Source: Antedon bifida (lineage: Eukaryota > Echinodermata > Crinoidea > Comatulida > Antedonidae). From it: DNA of 64,000 nucleotides. A program made the translations under genes and the position numbers. This document shows, in pieces, positions 46,125 through 57,464 of the stretch. The DNA lies in assembly GCA_963402885.1 (NCBI GenBank), contig OY727102.1:14756001-14820000 (forward strand), written 5' to 3'. A model generated the notes under the pieces. That model made no database searches. It had not been told where the DNA came from and saw nothing but the letters and a program-made list of their open reading frames with translations. Numbering within the stretch: the first letter of the stretch is position 1; every line of letters starts with the position of its first letter.

Positions 46125-46910
46125 GGTTGAGAAGGATGGTTGAAACTCAAAAGATTTTGTATTACATTTTGTGGTGTTTATTAATACCAACATCAATATA
46201 TATTGCTATTATTTCAAAATGATATACAGTATACTAAATTCAACTTATAAAATGAAAGAACACATTAATTAAAAACTCAATAAATCAAAAAATTGATTAA
46301 ATGATCATAAATGACATTTCTCTACATTTTTATATAAACGTTTCTATTATATCGTATATAAATATGTATATTCCCGACATATTCACGTCAAATTTTTTTT
46401 TGAATGACCCATAGTTTTTTAGATATAGGAATGTACTTATAGTAAAGGTCAAGGGTCAATAGAAAGTTTTTGGATGATTTTCATGCAAAAGTTCTTATTA
46501 GATTGAATAGAAACATAGGTCTTCTAAATAATATGAGCCCTTTTTGGAATCAATCCGACTGGTAGTTATGGAGTTATACAACAAGTAGGTCAAAGGTCAA
46601 AATGCCAAAAATCATACTTCCGGCCATTTTTGGACAAACTTTTTCATTAAAGCGAATATAAACATGTACCTTACAAATAATTTGACACCAAAATTATTTC
46701 ATTTCAATAATGCATTACGGAGATATGGCCATTTTATTTTTTACAGCAATAATTTTTAAACTGAGGTCAAAGGTCAAAGATGAATTTAGAAATTTGACAA
46801 CATCGGTTTTTGCTACCAGCATGCTTCAAATATTCATAAAACACAATGTTTACACTTTCCCCATGATCTGCACACGAAGGCACTTTTTTTGACATAGGGA
46901 TCTGGACTAA
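46125..46910 (-). repeat. Right terminal inverted repeat (about 0.79 kb)
   Basis: This is the inverse of the left repeat, starting inside at the GATGGTTGAAACTC word and ending at CATAGGGATCTGGACTAA. It differs from the left repeat by point changes, a small insertion near 46,884-46,893, and a replaced inner block at about 46,200-46,275. Confidence 0.9.
46446..46776 (+). promoter_or_regulatory. Three DR1 nuclear-receptor motifs, right TIR
   Basis: The inverse counterparts: AGGTCAAGGGTCA at 46,446-46,458, and AGGTCAAAGGTCA at 46,587-46,599 and 46,764-46,776. All thirteen bases of each match the left TIR although nearby bases have changed, so the motifs may be under constraint. Confidence 0.55.
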
Positions 46911-49175
46911 GTTAGCTAGCTCCGCGTAGGGATCAAGGCAATCTAACAACAGGATGATGAACTCCGGAGATGAAATTTTATCTGTGGCTGCGACACGTTC
47001 AGTTCCATGCCCCTCAACAGACACCGCGCGCCGCCAAGAATATGTACATAGTACAGTAGTGTTGGTATTTGTCGCAGCCAGACATTAAGATCAAAGGACT
47101 GTTATTAGAACGTTACTAGAATGAGAGGGCGGTATTCCAACAAAACAAATCGAGAAAGTTAACATAGTTGCCTTTTGCTTTAGAATTAGACAGCTAATGT
47201 CTTATATGGCGAAACTCTATTCTTACCTTCTCTACAAGAATACTATTCTTGTTAAACAGTGACTAAGCCATAGATACGGTAAACGAAGTTGTGATGACAG
47301 TGTTAATGGTACATTAGCAGATGGTCAAACAATTGCAATTCAGTTTCTTTATTGCGGTTCCTCATCGGACGCCTTATTCCTGAATGACTAAAAAAACAAC
47401 AAACAGTATAACAAAATAATACCCATATCTCTACATATCGGACTATTAGGCCTAACTACTACAGTAGAAAGCAAGCTTATAAGTCTGTATCATACTTAAA
47501 AGTGTACATTATAGATACACGTATTTTATTAAACACTTACCAAAGATATGCCTCTAGGCCTAAAGTAAACTTAGAACTGAACAGCTACAGCAACTAGCCT
47601 TTGCTAGTTAACAAAAGCCAGGCATGCCAGGCAAACCCAATTTGCATAACAATTACCTGGAGCCAGGTGAGCTACACCACAACTTCAACGTAAGGTTATA
47701 ATATGCTTCAATGATAATATTTGTTCATTTTTCTGTGCACAATTAAATAAACGTTTACATATGTGTACACTTACAGTAGCTGTTAGTTCTCTTAAAATAG
47801 CGCCACTTCCAGGACATTTTTTTTCAGCCTCTTGGTAGCGCCAGTAGTAGTCCAGAGAGCCATGGCTCTGACAGTCGCATAACTCTATACCGATTTATAA
47901 TTTCAGTTTAATGTGTTGTACGGTGGCATATACCATGCGTGTAACCATAGTAACGTTTTTTCCGACTGCACAACAACTATCATTGAATTAAATTAAATGT
48001 ATTTATCCACGGGGCCGGATTAAACGATTAAAGACATAGGTAGTGCTATGTAGGAGTAAGGACCGTGTACGTGGAATTTTCCCTGCTATCGTCTTCAATT
48101 TCCTCAGACCTCACCATAAGTCACGTTCAATAGTCTAAATAATGTAGAACATGCTTTATTATAAAAGATATAATAAGTTCATTTTCTATTTTATTTTCTT
48201 CGAATAATTAATGTAGGCCAACAACAAATCGTTTAAATAGCGCCACCTCCGGATATCTTTCCATACGCCCATTGGGGGCGCTCTAATGGACTAGCACACA
48301 AAATACAAGGTAAGTGCAAAACAACAGTTTCCGAACGTTTCTCATTTTAAAAGACGAGATCAGGATTGATTACTTAGACACCTATGACTTATAAATGTCA
48401 TTAAAGAGACTCAATAAAACACAATTAATTCATAGCAAACATAAACATTTATTTAATATATTATTTACAATACAGTAATTAGCCAAGTGTATTAAAAACA
48501 AGCCATGGACAGTTCCTGAACACATATGCCTACCCGCGAAAAAGTGCTAAAAAAGAAGTCTTTGTGACTGTTTTTTCATCATAATTAAAACAAATTTGAC
48601 ATATTTTAACAAACATTAATGGAAATATTAAAAACCTCATTTATCTTTACATCATAAGAGAATAAATTTGAAATGTCTCAGTACAGTCAGAGTATCAATG
48701 ACGCCACCAACGTCTATTATAAACACGTCTTTGCCATAGGCGGCGCACTTCATAAGAGCCATGTACAAAATGATTTGTAAATGTCATGAGTAAAAGTATT
48801 AAATCAATATTATAACAATTTTTTTAGTTTTTTGGCATTTTACCTGTGTTTTATTTCAAGAAAAGCGTGTACTTCGATGCAAGCGGCACAGTTATCACAG
48901 TATATTGGTCATTCAATAAATACAATGAGAATAGACGTATAATAATATATTTATATACAGTATATCGATGGTTTATAGGCCTACAATATTTCAACAACTT
49001 TCATTATACTGCTTTTAAAATCACGTCTTGCTTTTCTTTGAAATATATACATCGATCAGAAAAAAAGCAACGGTTCGGATGACAAAAGCCAGGTGATATG
49101 TGGTTTAATGTAAAAAAGAACAACCATTCCATGCATGTAAGAAGCCCTACTTATTTTCTACACACGCTTCTTATG
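46911..49175. other. Right flank of the transposon and Syt 3' flank
   Basis: A GC-rich patch at 46,911-47,045 follows the TIR and lies in an 85-codon minus-strand ORF (46,767-47,024) that runs into the TIR. I see no domain in it. The rest is AT-rich and non-coding. Confidence 0.4.
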
Positions 49176-49176
49176 C

Positions 49177-49322
49177 TTGGTTCCCACTAGGATACGACGC
49201 AATGAAGTGATAAGCGCAGCGCAATTTATTAGACCAGTCACAAGCTATGTATCATCCGAAACTGTCGTTTGTGATTGGTCAACTTGCTTGTGTTGCGCTT
49301 GCGTCCTAGAAGGAAACGTTGG
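49177..49322. repeat. MITE family 1 copy near the Syt 3' end
   Basis: Starts TGCTTGGTTCCCACTAGGA, contains AGACCAGTCACAAGC and TTTGTGATTGGTCAACTTGC in inverse order, and ends TTGCGTCCTAGAAGGAAACG. It lies some 430 bp past the stop codon of the synaptotagmin gene, either in its 3' UTR or just beyond. Confidence 0.75.
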
Positions 49323-49446
49323 ATACACGTTTGTGGCATGATTGCCGTAGAAAACTTTATAAATAACCAAAATAACATTCAATAAATAACAAAGCATTTA
49401 TAGAAAAATGCAGTTACTTCAAAGAAAGATTGTATTAATTTGCACA

Positions 49447-49452
49447 TTTATT
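49447..49452 (-). promoter_or_regulatory. Possible polyadenylation signal of the Syt gene
   Basis: AATAAA on the minus strand about 300 bp after the stop codon. Chance matches are common in AT-rich DNA. Confidence 0.25.
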
Positions 49453-49753
49453 TTCATGACATTCAATTCAATTAAATGAAATGTAATATTTCCAATATAG
49501 TGATTATTTAATATTGGGATTAGACATTAGTTAACTATTAACAATAACTATAGTTAACATACCATGATTTTAAATGTTTGAGTCATAATGACACATTATA
49601 CAAAGTACAATATTAACATATAATGAAGACAGAGTTACGTAATATATAAATGTATAACTGAATTCCTTCTCAGTACAATAAACAGATCATGACAATGAAA
49701 GCTAATTTGACGCTTTAAGTACGTCATACTTTTATGTAACGAAGGATGGTTAT

Positions 49754-50058
49754 TCATGCTGTAAGGGCGTGCCACTCCGCAAATTGACGTCGTGGATTCT
49801 GAACAATATCGTCCCAGTGTTTAGCTTCCGGTTCATTGGCATTTTTACCGATGTTAAGTCGCCCAATTATTTCATTTTTTGTTACTCGATCATGGTCAAG
49901 CACATGAAATTCTAAATGGATATTCTCAAGACCATCTATCGGAACATCGAACATGAAAGATTCGTTGAAAACCGGATTAAGTGTTCTCTTTTTTAATCTT
50001 GTTTTTTTCTTAGCAAGTCGTTGTGTCCCATACATGAGATACATCTTTACGTATGGAT
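49754..50058 (-). CDS. SYT4: Synaptotagmin-4/11-like, last exon (most of C2B)
   Basis: The exon begins after the acceptor ATTTTTCAG with AT, completing an Asp codon split with the previous exon (phase 1). It encodes PYVKMYLMYGTQRLAKKKTR with a polybasic KKKTRLKK strand, then VLDHDRVTKNEIIG and the terminal WHALTA. Synaptotagmins are membrane-bound vesicle proteins that regulate fusion; C2B binds phospholipid and SNAREs through the polybasic patch. The C2B calcium loop keeps DHD with Glu at the last position, and the WHxL motif near the C-terminus is retained. The stop is at the usual distance. The ATG upstream of the acceptor is intronic and not the start. Confidence 0.93.
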
Positions 50059-50570
50059 CTGAAAAATAAGTTTGATCAAACGATATTATTTTAAATTTGG
50101 GTAGAAGACTGAGAATCACAATGATGCATTCCCTCCATGCAGTTAGACTATTTAATTAGCAATTAAAAAAAGATAAGTGTTCTGTATTATAAAATCTTAA
50201 CTCAATCATAGTGCAATTTATCAAGTCTAGCTTTTACTGTCTTAACCTTTTCCTATTTTTACATATCTTCTTATTGAATTGTTTTTTTTTATGTATTTGC
50301 GTGTAACTATTTTTATGGTGTTTTTAAACCTTGGAATAAATTACTATGTATTTGACAATAAACTTGAACTTGAACCAATTGAATTATCTGATTACAATGG
50401 TATTTATTTTAATAATCGATTATCATGTGGTATTCTTTTTAAAATGACGCATATGCATGAACAAAATATAAAATTTTTAAAAAATACAGAAAGTTCTCTA
50501 ATCAATGTTAGGTTTGACAGTTCCTACGATCTTAAGCCTATCAGTATTTTGCAAAACATTGACTACGTAC
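50059..50570 (-). other. Syt intron (C2B internal)
   Basis: Bounded by the donor GTACGT and the acceptor TTTTTCAG on the minus strand. A plus-strand ORF across 50,279-50,650 is an accidental antisense frame overlapping the exon. Confidence 0.85.
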
Positions 50571-50697
50571 CAGAGAGCCCAGTAACATCCATCTTTGGTA
50601 GATTTTTCGCCTTCAATACTACGACAGTTAGCTTATTGAGTGCCGGTTGATAGCCGAGGGATACTAGTAGCTCACCACGACCCTGACTCTTCGCTAC
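50571..50697 (-). CDS. SYT4: Synaptotagmin-4/11-like, internal exon (C2B start)
   Basis: A 127-bp exon of 42 codons plus one base, entered at phase 0 after the acceptor TTTTATTTTAG and left at phase 1 before the donor GTACGT. It encodes [20 protein letters not shown] and later [16 protein letters not shown], the first strands and first calcium loop of C2B (Asp in PKMD; the second loop Asp is split with the next exon). Phases match the exons on both sides exactly, so the three exons give one continuous C2A-C2B protein. It is too short to stand out by ORF length. Confidence 0.93.
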
Positions 50698-53149
50698 CTA
50701 AAATAAAAAATATAAACAAAACAGAGTACATCAAAACGCAGGTTCTATTCTAATGGAACTTATGTTATGCAGCTCTAACCAGCAATTCCAGGAAGAGAAA
50801 AAAACTCGTCCTGTTACCAGAAAAGCTTCGCCTCAACTTAAATGTCAATTACAAGACCAGAACAAACTATTGTTAAATATTAATTACACGCCAAAATTAC
50901 ATGGCTAGGACAAAAAATATTTTCATATTGATTTTATAACTATTGTCTTATTTTGTGTACTACACAAATACGAGAATATGCTCAATTACATGTTGCATTA
51001 CTAAATTAATACGAATTCTTAAACCTTTGACCTTTTCCATATCATTCATTTACTTAATTCAAATTGCAGTTGAAAACAGTCATGCAGAATACGACTGCAT
51101 ATTAAGTTATAAATACAATTTCAGGGAAGAACAAAAATGTCTGTAAACAAGTATTTCCAGCTGCCGATGTATAGATTGATCTTAACGATTTGAGTACGTG
51201 TTCACACGCGTAAAACCGGGTGGATTATAGACGCGGTTTTCTAGAGACTGCAGGTATATACATGTGACGTGAAAATAATTGTTACAAAATAAGTTACAAA
51301 AATACATCTTTCAATCAATCAAAATGACTCTTGACGCTAAGATGACTAAAATGTACATTTAATGTCCAGTACTTTTTACTGTATTGTGTTTCAATAAGAT
51401 CAACCTGACATTCATGAGAATCATGTATCTTTCTAAAATAAAATATTCATACCGTTCTCAATCTAGTTCGTATAAATTAGCGGTAGTTTGTGATAACTAC
51501 AGACCGTTTTTTAGATTTCTACCTTTAATAATGTTGGTTACTTGACATGAGAGCAATGGCAATTAACACACATGTACGCCTGAAATATGCATGTAATTTT
51601 TACGTTAGATGACGTCACGTGGGCAATTTGTAACAATGAAAAATGATTCACATGACAAATCGCAAGCGACTGTTAGGACGATACATTACGTCGTGATTGG
51701 TCAAATTACGTTCATTGCGCTTACGTCTGCGTTGCGTCCTAAATGGAAACCAAATCACGATGCGTTGCGCTTACGTCCTTGCGTTGCGTACCAGTCGTAC
51801 TACGTTCCAACCTATTATCTTAGAATTCCAAATCTAAAATAATACGTTTTTATTCTTAACCTTTCATCAACACATCGTAACGGGTATGTCTAGTAGGATT
51901 GCTATCTTGATAATGTTAGGTTTAAAAAAAAATACAGTGTGGGCTGTATAAGAGTGGGTGGATTATCATATTATATTACGATTGAAAGTTCATAATGGTC
52001 AGGTTATAGACTCAGAACAACAATCTTTCATTCAAACTTGTCGTTAGTAAAACGAATTTGCATCTAACAGATGCAATTGCAATTATGAGGAACGCACTGC
52101 AGCAGAGAATTGTTAATTAAATGATGCTATCGATGCTCTATTATATTTAGTTATTAATACTGCTCTGTAAATGAATAAGTATCTTTTACAACATATTGTG
52201 AAAGAGAAACAATAACAAAAAACATTTAAAAACACATAGCCTACATACAAAAAGAAGCAAAATAGTAATATAAATGTTTTACAAAAGATAAAAACTGAAA
52301 TGAGTACGTGCACAATTACGATTATAATTAAGTGTTGTAGGCCTAATGAAGAATGGAAACGGGAGTGTCTGACAAAAGAAAATATTTTAATTCGTCACTT
52401 AAACATCCATTTTCTATCCTAATGTATTGGCATGATGACGTCTTCACAATGAAAAATGAAGATGACAATATTTAATTGTCAGCTAAAAGATATTATTGAA
52501 AACAAAATTGGACACATAGAAGCTCGATCTACACTTTGATGAAAGGTATTTTAATTTTTTTAATTGTTTATTTAGCTGATCGGATGATGACGTCACAGCA
52601 TCCGATAGGCAAACTTTTTTCATGAATACATATTGTGGAAGTTTAATAGGAAGAAGGATTTCTATCGTGTGTTCATTCATTCATAATACACGCAAAATAT
52701 GTATTTATAACTACAGGCCACAGTGTCCCAGTACTAAGAGACACAAACATTTGTTTTTTTTCAGGGAGAATGTTTTATGTAGGGAAATGTATGCACTGTC
52801 GGGGCGCCATCTATAGTTATTAGACAAGTAAAGTAAGTTATCATCATCATAAGGCCTATAATATCCAGGCCTACTGTATAGTAATTAATTTATCGTGATA
52901 ATAATAAAAATCGACGTGTGGCATTGTGGATAGGTGGTGGAGGGTGGTTCTTTCGGCATTATGACGTGTGGTAAAAGTTCCACATTTGGAGGTGGGAAAA
53001 GATTACTTAATAACAAAAATAAGTAAGCGGAAAACAACAAATATCAAAACTGAGTAATTTAAATAGATTAAAGTTGCAGGCAGTATAGCAAAGATTTAAC
53101 GAAAGATCAAACAAAATTACAAAAATCAATCAGAAGAAAGTTTACGTAC
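50698..53149 (-). other. Syt intron between C2A and C2B
   Basis: 2.45 kb between the donor GTACGT and the acceptor TTTTAG. Contains the MITE at 51,655-51,800 and no other supported feature. Confidence 0.85.
51655..51800. repeat. MITE family 1 copy within the Syt intron
   Basis: Contains ACAAATCGCAAGCGACTGTT, GTGATTGGTCAAATTACG, TGCGTTGCGTCCTAAATGGAA, then a second partial right end, TGCGCTTACGTCCTTGCG. The left terminus is missing. Confidence 0.7.
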
Positions 53150-53985
53150 CCTTGGTTTTCTAGGCGTTATATCTTTTGTCATGTGGACAGGACCTTGGCC
53201 AAGGTCTACATTCGCCGTGGAGACAACAACCTCGCCAATAAGTTGGTCACGCGAGAATCGATCGAAGCTCATGATCACAAAATGCAGGGTTATTCCTTGA
53301 AGCTGGTAGTACTCCAGATTATAAAATGAGAAAGTTTCTTCATACACGGGATCGGATGTCTTTCTCATTACCCTCGTCTTTACTTTATGCTTCTTTTCTG
53401 GTAGAAGATACAGCTTGACGTACGGATCTGAAGTACAACCAGATGCCAATGGATCCCGCTTAGGTAGATTACTTGCTTTGTGTATAGTCACAAGGAACGT
53501 CTGCCTAGCCGAGTTGTATTCGACGGTGAAGTCGAGCTCTCCGAGCGCACCGGGCTCTATCAGTCTCGGAGACGGTGGTGATTCCTCAATGGCACAACTA
53601 CTTTCGAAGCCATCTTCCGAATAACAATCTTTATTCAATGTCGTTGGATCAATCATGCTTCCTGTACTCCCAGAGAATGTCCTATTTTTAACAGTTAGTT
53701 TACGTTCAAGCGATGATATAGATTGTGACGAAAATGACTGGGACGGATGGAGTGATGACATTGACGGAGCGTAATCAGAAGGAAACTCTGGAGACGATAG
53801 ACTTTCAGGACTGCTCGGGGGTCTGCTTGTCTTTGCGCAATAACTCTTCGTTACATATGACCGATTCGAGTTGCTTGGAAATGGCGACTGTTTTCGACGT
53901 CGACAGTAATGATAGAACCCAACCACAAGAAATATGAAAACTGTAAACGAAGCTGCAAAAATTCCCACCAAAACTGTAGATGACA
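53150..53985 (-). CDS. SYT4: Synaptotagmin-4/11-like, TM-linker-C2A exon
   Basis: The exon opens after a T-rich tract ending CGCAG with two bases of a split codon, and closes at AGG before the donor GTACGT (phase 0). It encodes a transmembrane helix (TVLVGIFAASFTVFIFLVV) followed by YCRRRK, a Ser/Pro-rich linker of about 100 residues and a full C2A domain (SDPYVKLYLLPEKKHKVKTR). C2A has MSFDRFSRD where Syt1 has YDFDRFSKHD. This Asp-to-Ser change is the hallmark of Syt4/Syt11 and weakens calcium binding (established). The luminal start codon is in an upstream exon that I could not locate; the ATG readable inside the T-rich intron is spurious. Confidence 0.93.
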
Positions 53986-56300
53986 CTGCGAAAAAAAAAA
54001 AAAGCAAATCAAGTTAAGTCAATATAACGAATCATGTTCGGAATAAACTAATTAACACAAGATATTTAGACCTAAATATCATACGTCAGCGCCAGTGGGG
54101 AGTGACCGTAAGTCAAAATCACAGCGTTATTTTAAATTGGCAAAGATTCTAATTAAGAGGAGAGATGTTACAAGCCAATCGTTGTTTTCCTATGCATAAT
54201 GGACTGATTTACATATACAATTGCTTATAACCCTGAGGTTTACAGAATATGAAAAGTAGGCAATTATCTATAAGACGTCGATTTACATACATGCTGTATA
54301 GTGTGTACAGCGTCTGAGTAAATAATATTTTCTAGAGAGATGTTGGAAGAAGAGACAAATGCACACGAGTTGATTTAACGATAGCTTTGGAATGTTCAAT
54401 CAATCTATGTAATCAGTGTAATGCGTGTCACATAACATTGTAATAATCAATAAGCTGAAAGCATCTTTGCTAAATAGATACAGTACCGAGAATATAGTGA
54501 ATATACACAGTATAAGTGTTTACCAAGTCATTTACATTTACATGTTTCCACACATTGACTACGAATAAATATGTGTTATTTATACAGTAAGTATATTTAA
54601 TCACCTGAAATGGCCAATACGAAAGAAATACAAGATCGATTACATTGCACAAAGTAGTAATATAAACGTATAGGTTACATACAATTTAATATGAATACTA
54701 TTTAATGTAAATGAGGTATTAAAATACTTGTTGATAAAGCATTCTAAAGAGTATTAGAGTCTTGTAGCTCAGGTACTTTAATTAAGCATTAAATATTATG
54801 ATTATTTTGTGCGAAGATCATCTGATACAAAATATAATGCACGTTTCAAACATGAGTGTGATTTTTAATATATTACATTTTTGTTTGTTTAATTATACCA
54901 ATATAACAGCGCTTTAGACTATTTCAATATTGGGTTTATCACTGTTGGGTTTATTGAGCTTATAAGGTTCGTCGTTTTAGTCCTGTTTGTATTCCATATC
55001 ACAAAACAACAATTTACAAAGGACTGGGGAACTGATCTTCGATCGAACTGTAACAACATTTTTGTAGTCTAGATGGTCGACGTTCGCCATGTATATGCCA
55101 GCTCCCATAGTTATATATATTACACTCTCTTATGAAGCATCGGTTATATTAATAGAATAATCATGTGTACCCCACTAAGATCCGATATATTGCACTTTTA
55201 CATTGATTACATATGTCATTTGCATGAGAGAAATACCTAACTCACGCAACATAACAAGTACGTTATGTACAACAGTGATTTAAGTAATTTTAAAAATAAA
55301 ATTGTTTGAAGCGACATGATATACCTATTATTAATCTACAATCTACTTCTACGTTGGCTTATACAAATCTAGAGGTATTTGTCATAGAGTAGTAACAATA
55401 GATTATACAATATCATACAATACAACATATACAAATGAAAAAATCACAGGAGGAGCAGCTGTACTGTACGCTGTAACACAAATGAGCCAGCTAATGAAAT
55501 GGTACCGTAATAAGAAGATATTAATGTACTATTCCGATATAAAAATCACCGTTTATACAGTGTTGAAGAGTTTTAAAATGTTGTAAATATGAGAGAAACG
55601 ATAATCTAAAGTTCCGTGTATGCGGTGATTTTCTAACGTGGAAATGTAAACATTTAAGTTCCTATATTGCTGCACATCACAATGTAAATTGTTTTTCATC
55701 AGCTACTGTTGACAAATTGCGTCATAGAGATTGACATTTAGGGGAAATAACTGAAAATTAATACTTTTAAAAACAGTTACCTTTTATGCTGCCAAACTAT
55801 TCATTGAGATTAGACGTTCCACCACGCGTGAACATTAAAACTGGATGCGGTTGCCATTAATACTGCAGCATAAACCACGTAAAGTAACGTACGATAGAAA
55901 TGCAATTCCAACGTATAGTATAGAATAACTCAAAAACGCTGCATATAAAATGTATAAAATATACAGCTTAGACTCGAGCATGTTACTTTCATTGAGACTT
56001 GAAGGCAACGAACTCAGAAATGACGAGAGATAGGTCATAATTATTTTCGTGCAGCGATTTTAATGCATAACAATTATGAGGTATTGAATAATTCTGCATT
56101 TGCTGTATATCTCTACGTTGTCGACAGCCTATCAAACGTTTAGTCTATTGATTTATTTAATTCGGTCATCAATTTGAAGTTTTGGCTGAATTAATCTATT
56201 AAAACTGTTCAATTTTAACGAATTGCAATACTTTTGTCAAGTGATTATGATTATTAAAAAATAAAAATACAATGTTAGGCCTATAACAAACACATATTAT
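53986..56300 (-). other. 5' Syt intron or upstream DNA
   Basis: No exon recognised. Several GT-type donors exist on the minus strand, but none follows a convincing signal for the short luminal N-terminus, so the first coding exon may lie here, further up, or beyond the window. Confidence 0.5.
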
Positions 56301-56305
56301 ATTTA

Positions 56306-56530
56306 GTGCCATTTGATTGGATGATTGTGGTCGCATGGCGTTATTTTATGGTAATCTCTTCTTCCTAGGTCACATTTGCCTAGAAGAGATTACCTTCCTA
56401 AATGTACTTAACCTAACCCTCTAAATAATCTCTCTCAACTATTTAAAAAAACACGCTATTGATAGACCTCGAACCCAGGGTTCCAGTGTCATAGAGTAAA
56501 CCCTTTACCACTCGACCAAACATTTCGGTT
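56306..56530. repeat. Repeat with hairpin and tRNA-like head
   Basis: GGTAATCTCTTCT (56,351) and AGAAGAGATTACC (56,382) form a hairpin. On the minus strand 56,461-56,525 has an A-box-like TGGTCGAGTGGTAAAGGG and a B-box-like GGGTTCGAGGTC, as in a tRNA-derived SINE head. The start (CATTTGATTGGATGATTGTG) recurs at 56,670. Confidence 0.55.
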
Positions 56531-56639
56531 GGGATAGTCACGTCAATTGACATAATAACAAATAAAGGTCAAATATAAACTGTCATCTTTCATTTCTTGT
56601 GACATTATTTATATCATTACACTCATAAGCATTCATTAT

Positions 56640-57030
56640 TATATATTATATAACACCTAAATAAATTCCTGTCATTTGATTGGACGATTGTGGGTCACAT
56701 GGCGTGCAATAGTACGCACTATTAAACGATCGTTTAATAGTACTTTTTAAAAATTTGTGTGTACGGAAAAAAAAAACGTTTCGGGGATGAAAAAAAAATC
56801 TAGTCTAAAAATTACTGTGAAATACAACAGCGCCACCTGTTGTCTTGCCCCCTTTTTTTTGTAAACACCACTATATGCAGCAGCAGATTTTTGTGTACGA
56901 TTTGGAGATATATATGTACTAATTTTATTCAAAAAGGCATTTACATTTAGCTTTAGATCGTTTTTAGGATTTTGATTAACTAATGGGGACATCCCTACAA
57001 GACGTGGAATCGTTGGAAAAACCATAATTA
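56640..57030. repeat. Dispersed repeat, copy A
   Basis: Shares in order with 57,465-57,770: AAATA(A/G)ATTCCTGTCATT, TATTAAACGATCGT, a run of A, ACAGCGCCACCTGTT, a TGTA(G/A)A motif and AAAAAGGCA, and ends with GATTTTGATTAA(C/T)TAATGG. An old local duplication or two copies of one family. Confidence 0.7.
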
Positions 57031-57367
57031 GCCTAGATAAGTTTCAATTGTCTGTCGAAGTTTGCCTTTCAGCCAAGCTAGTACTAGGTCTAGCCTAGTA
57101 GGCCTATGTCTGTTAGTATTAGGCTAGGCTTAGCCTAGGCGTTTTAGCCTTGCTAAGCCTAGGATTATTTGGTCGTTTATTGACATAATTAAGGTGTAGG
57201 TGTGTTTATAAAATCCAAATAAATATAACATTTAATATAATATTATTAAAAACCAAATGTTACAGTTTTAATCAATTTGAATGAATTGTAGGCCTTGGCT
57301 AGGGCTACCTTTTATTTGATTCAAATGACAGGAATCTATTTAGTGAATTCCACTTTTTTCATCATTT

Positions 57368-57436
57368 GGTGAATGATGAAAGGTTAAATATCAACTCGGC
57401 GTTGCCTCGTTGATATATAACCTTTCATCATTCACC
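57368..57436. repeat. Hairpin, TCGGC..GCCTCG loop (1)
   Basis: Arms GGTGAATGATGAAAGGTT plus AAATATCAAC and the inverse GTTGATATATAACC plus TTTCATCATTCACC enclose TCGGCGTTGCCTC. It lies between copies A and B of the repeat. Confidence 0.8.
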
Positions 57437-57464
57437 TCATGCCATTATTTGTACCATTACACGA

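Larger units (their letters stand above)
33736..46910 (-). mobile_element. Large TIR DNA transposon carrying a nuclease gene
   Basis: About 13.2 kb (about 8.7 kb without the nested retrotransposon), bounded by long inverted repeats at 33,736-34,573 and about 46,125-46,910. Inside, on the minus strand, is one very long gene (44,885 to 35,826) broken by two frameshifts and a nested LTR element. The protein combines a Cys-rich N-terminus, a large uncharacterised middle, a FEN1/XPG-like active site and a Cys cluster. This resembles uncharacterised proteins I recall as abundant in cnidarian, fish and echinoderm genomes, and is compatible with the Academ superfamily, some members of which carry an XPG nuclease; that assignment is inference. 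The outer matching word is TTAGTCCAGATCCCTATG. I find no clear target duplication beside it, so exact ends are uncertain by some tens of bases. No other autonomous ORF is evident. Confidence 0.8.

Noticed and set aside
50059..50119. N-terminal extension of the last Syt exon
   Set aside because: It precedes the ATTTTTCAG acceptor, and the upstream exon supplies the proper C2B sequence in matching phase.
50279..50650. 123-codon plus-strand ORF
   Set aside because: Antisense to intron and the C2B exon; no domain.
53986..54007. ATG and Phe run as the N-terminus of the synaptotagmin
   Set aside because: These codons lie in the polypyrimidine tract before a CGCAG acceptor, so they are intronic.
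55240..55275. Candidate first Syt exon (ATG TTG C before a GTGAGT donor)
   Set aside because: Phase fits, but it would encode only two codons; no way to separate it from chance.
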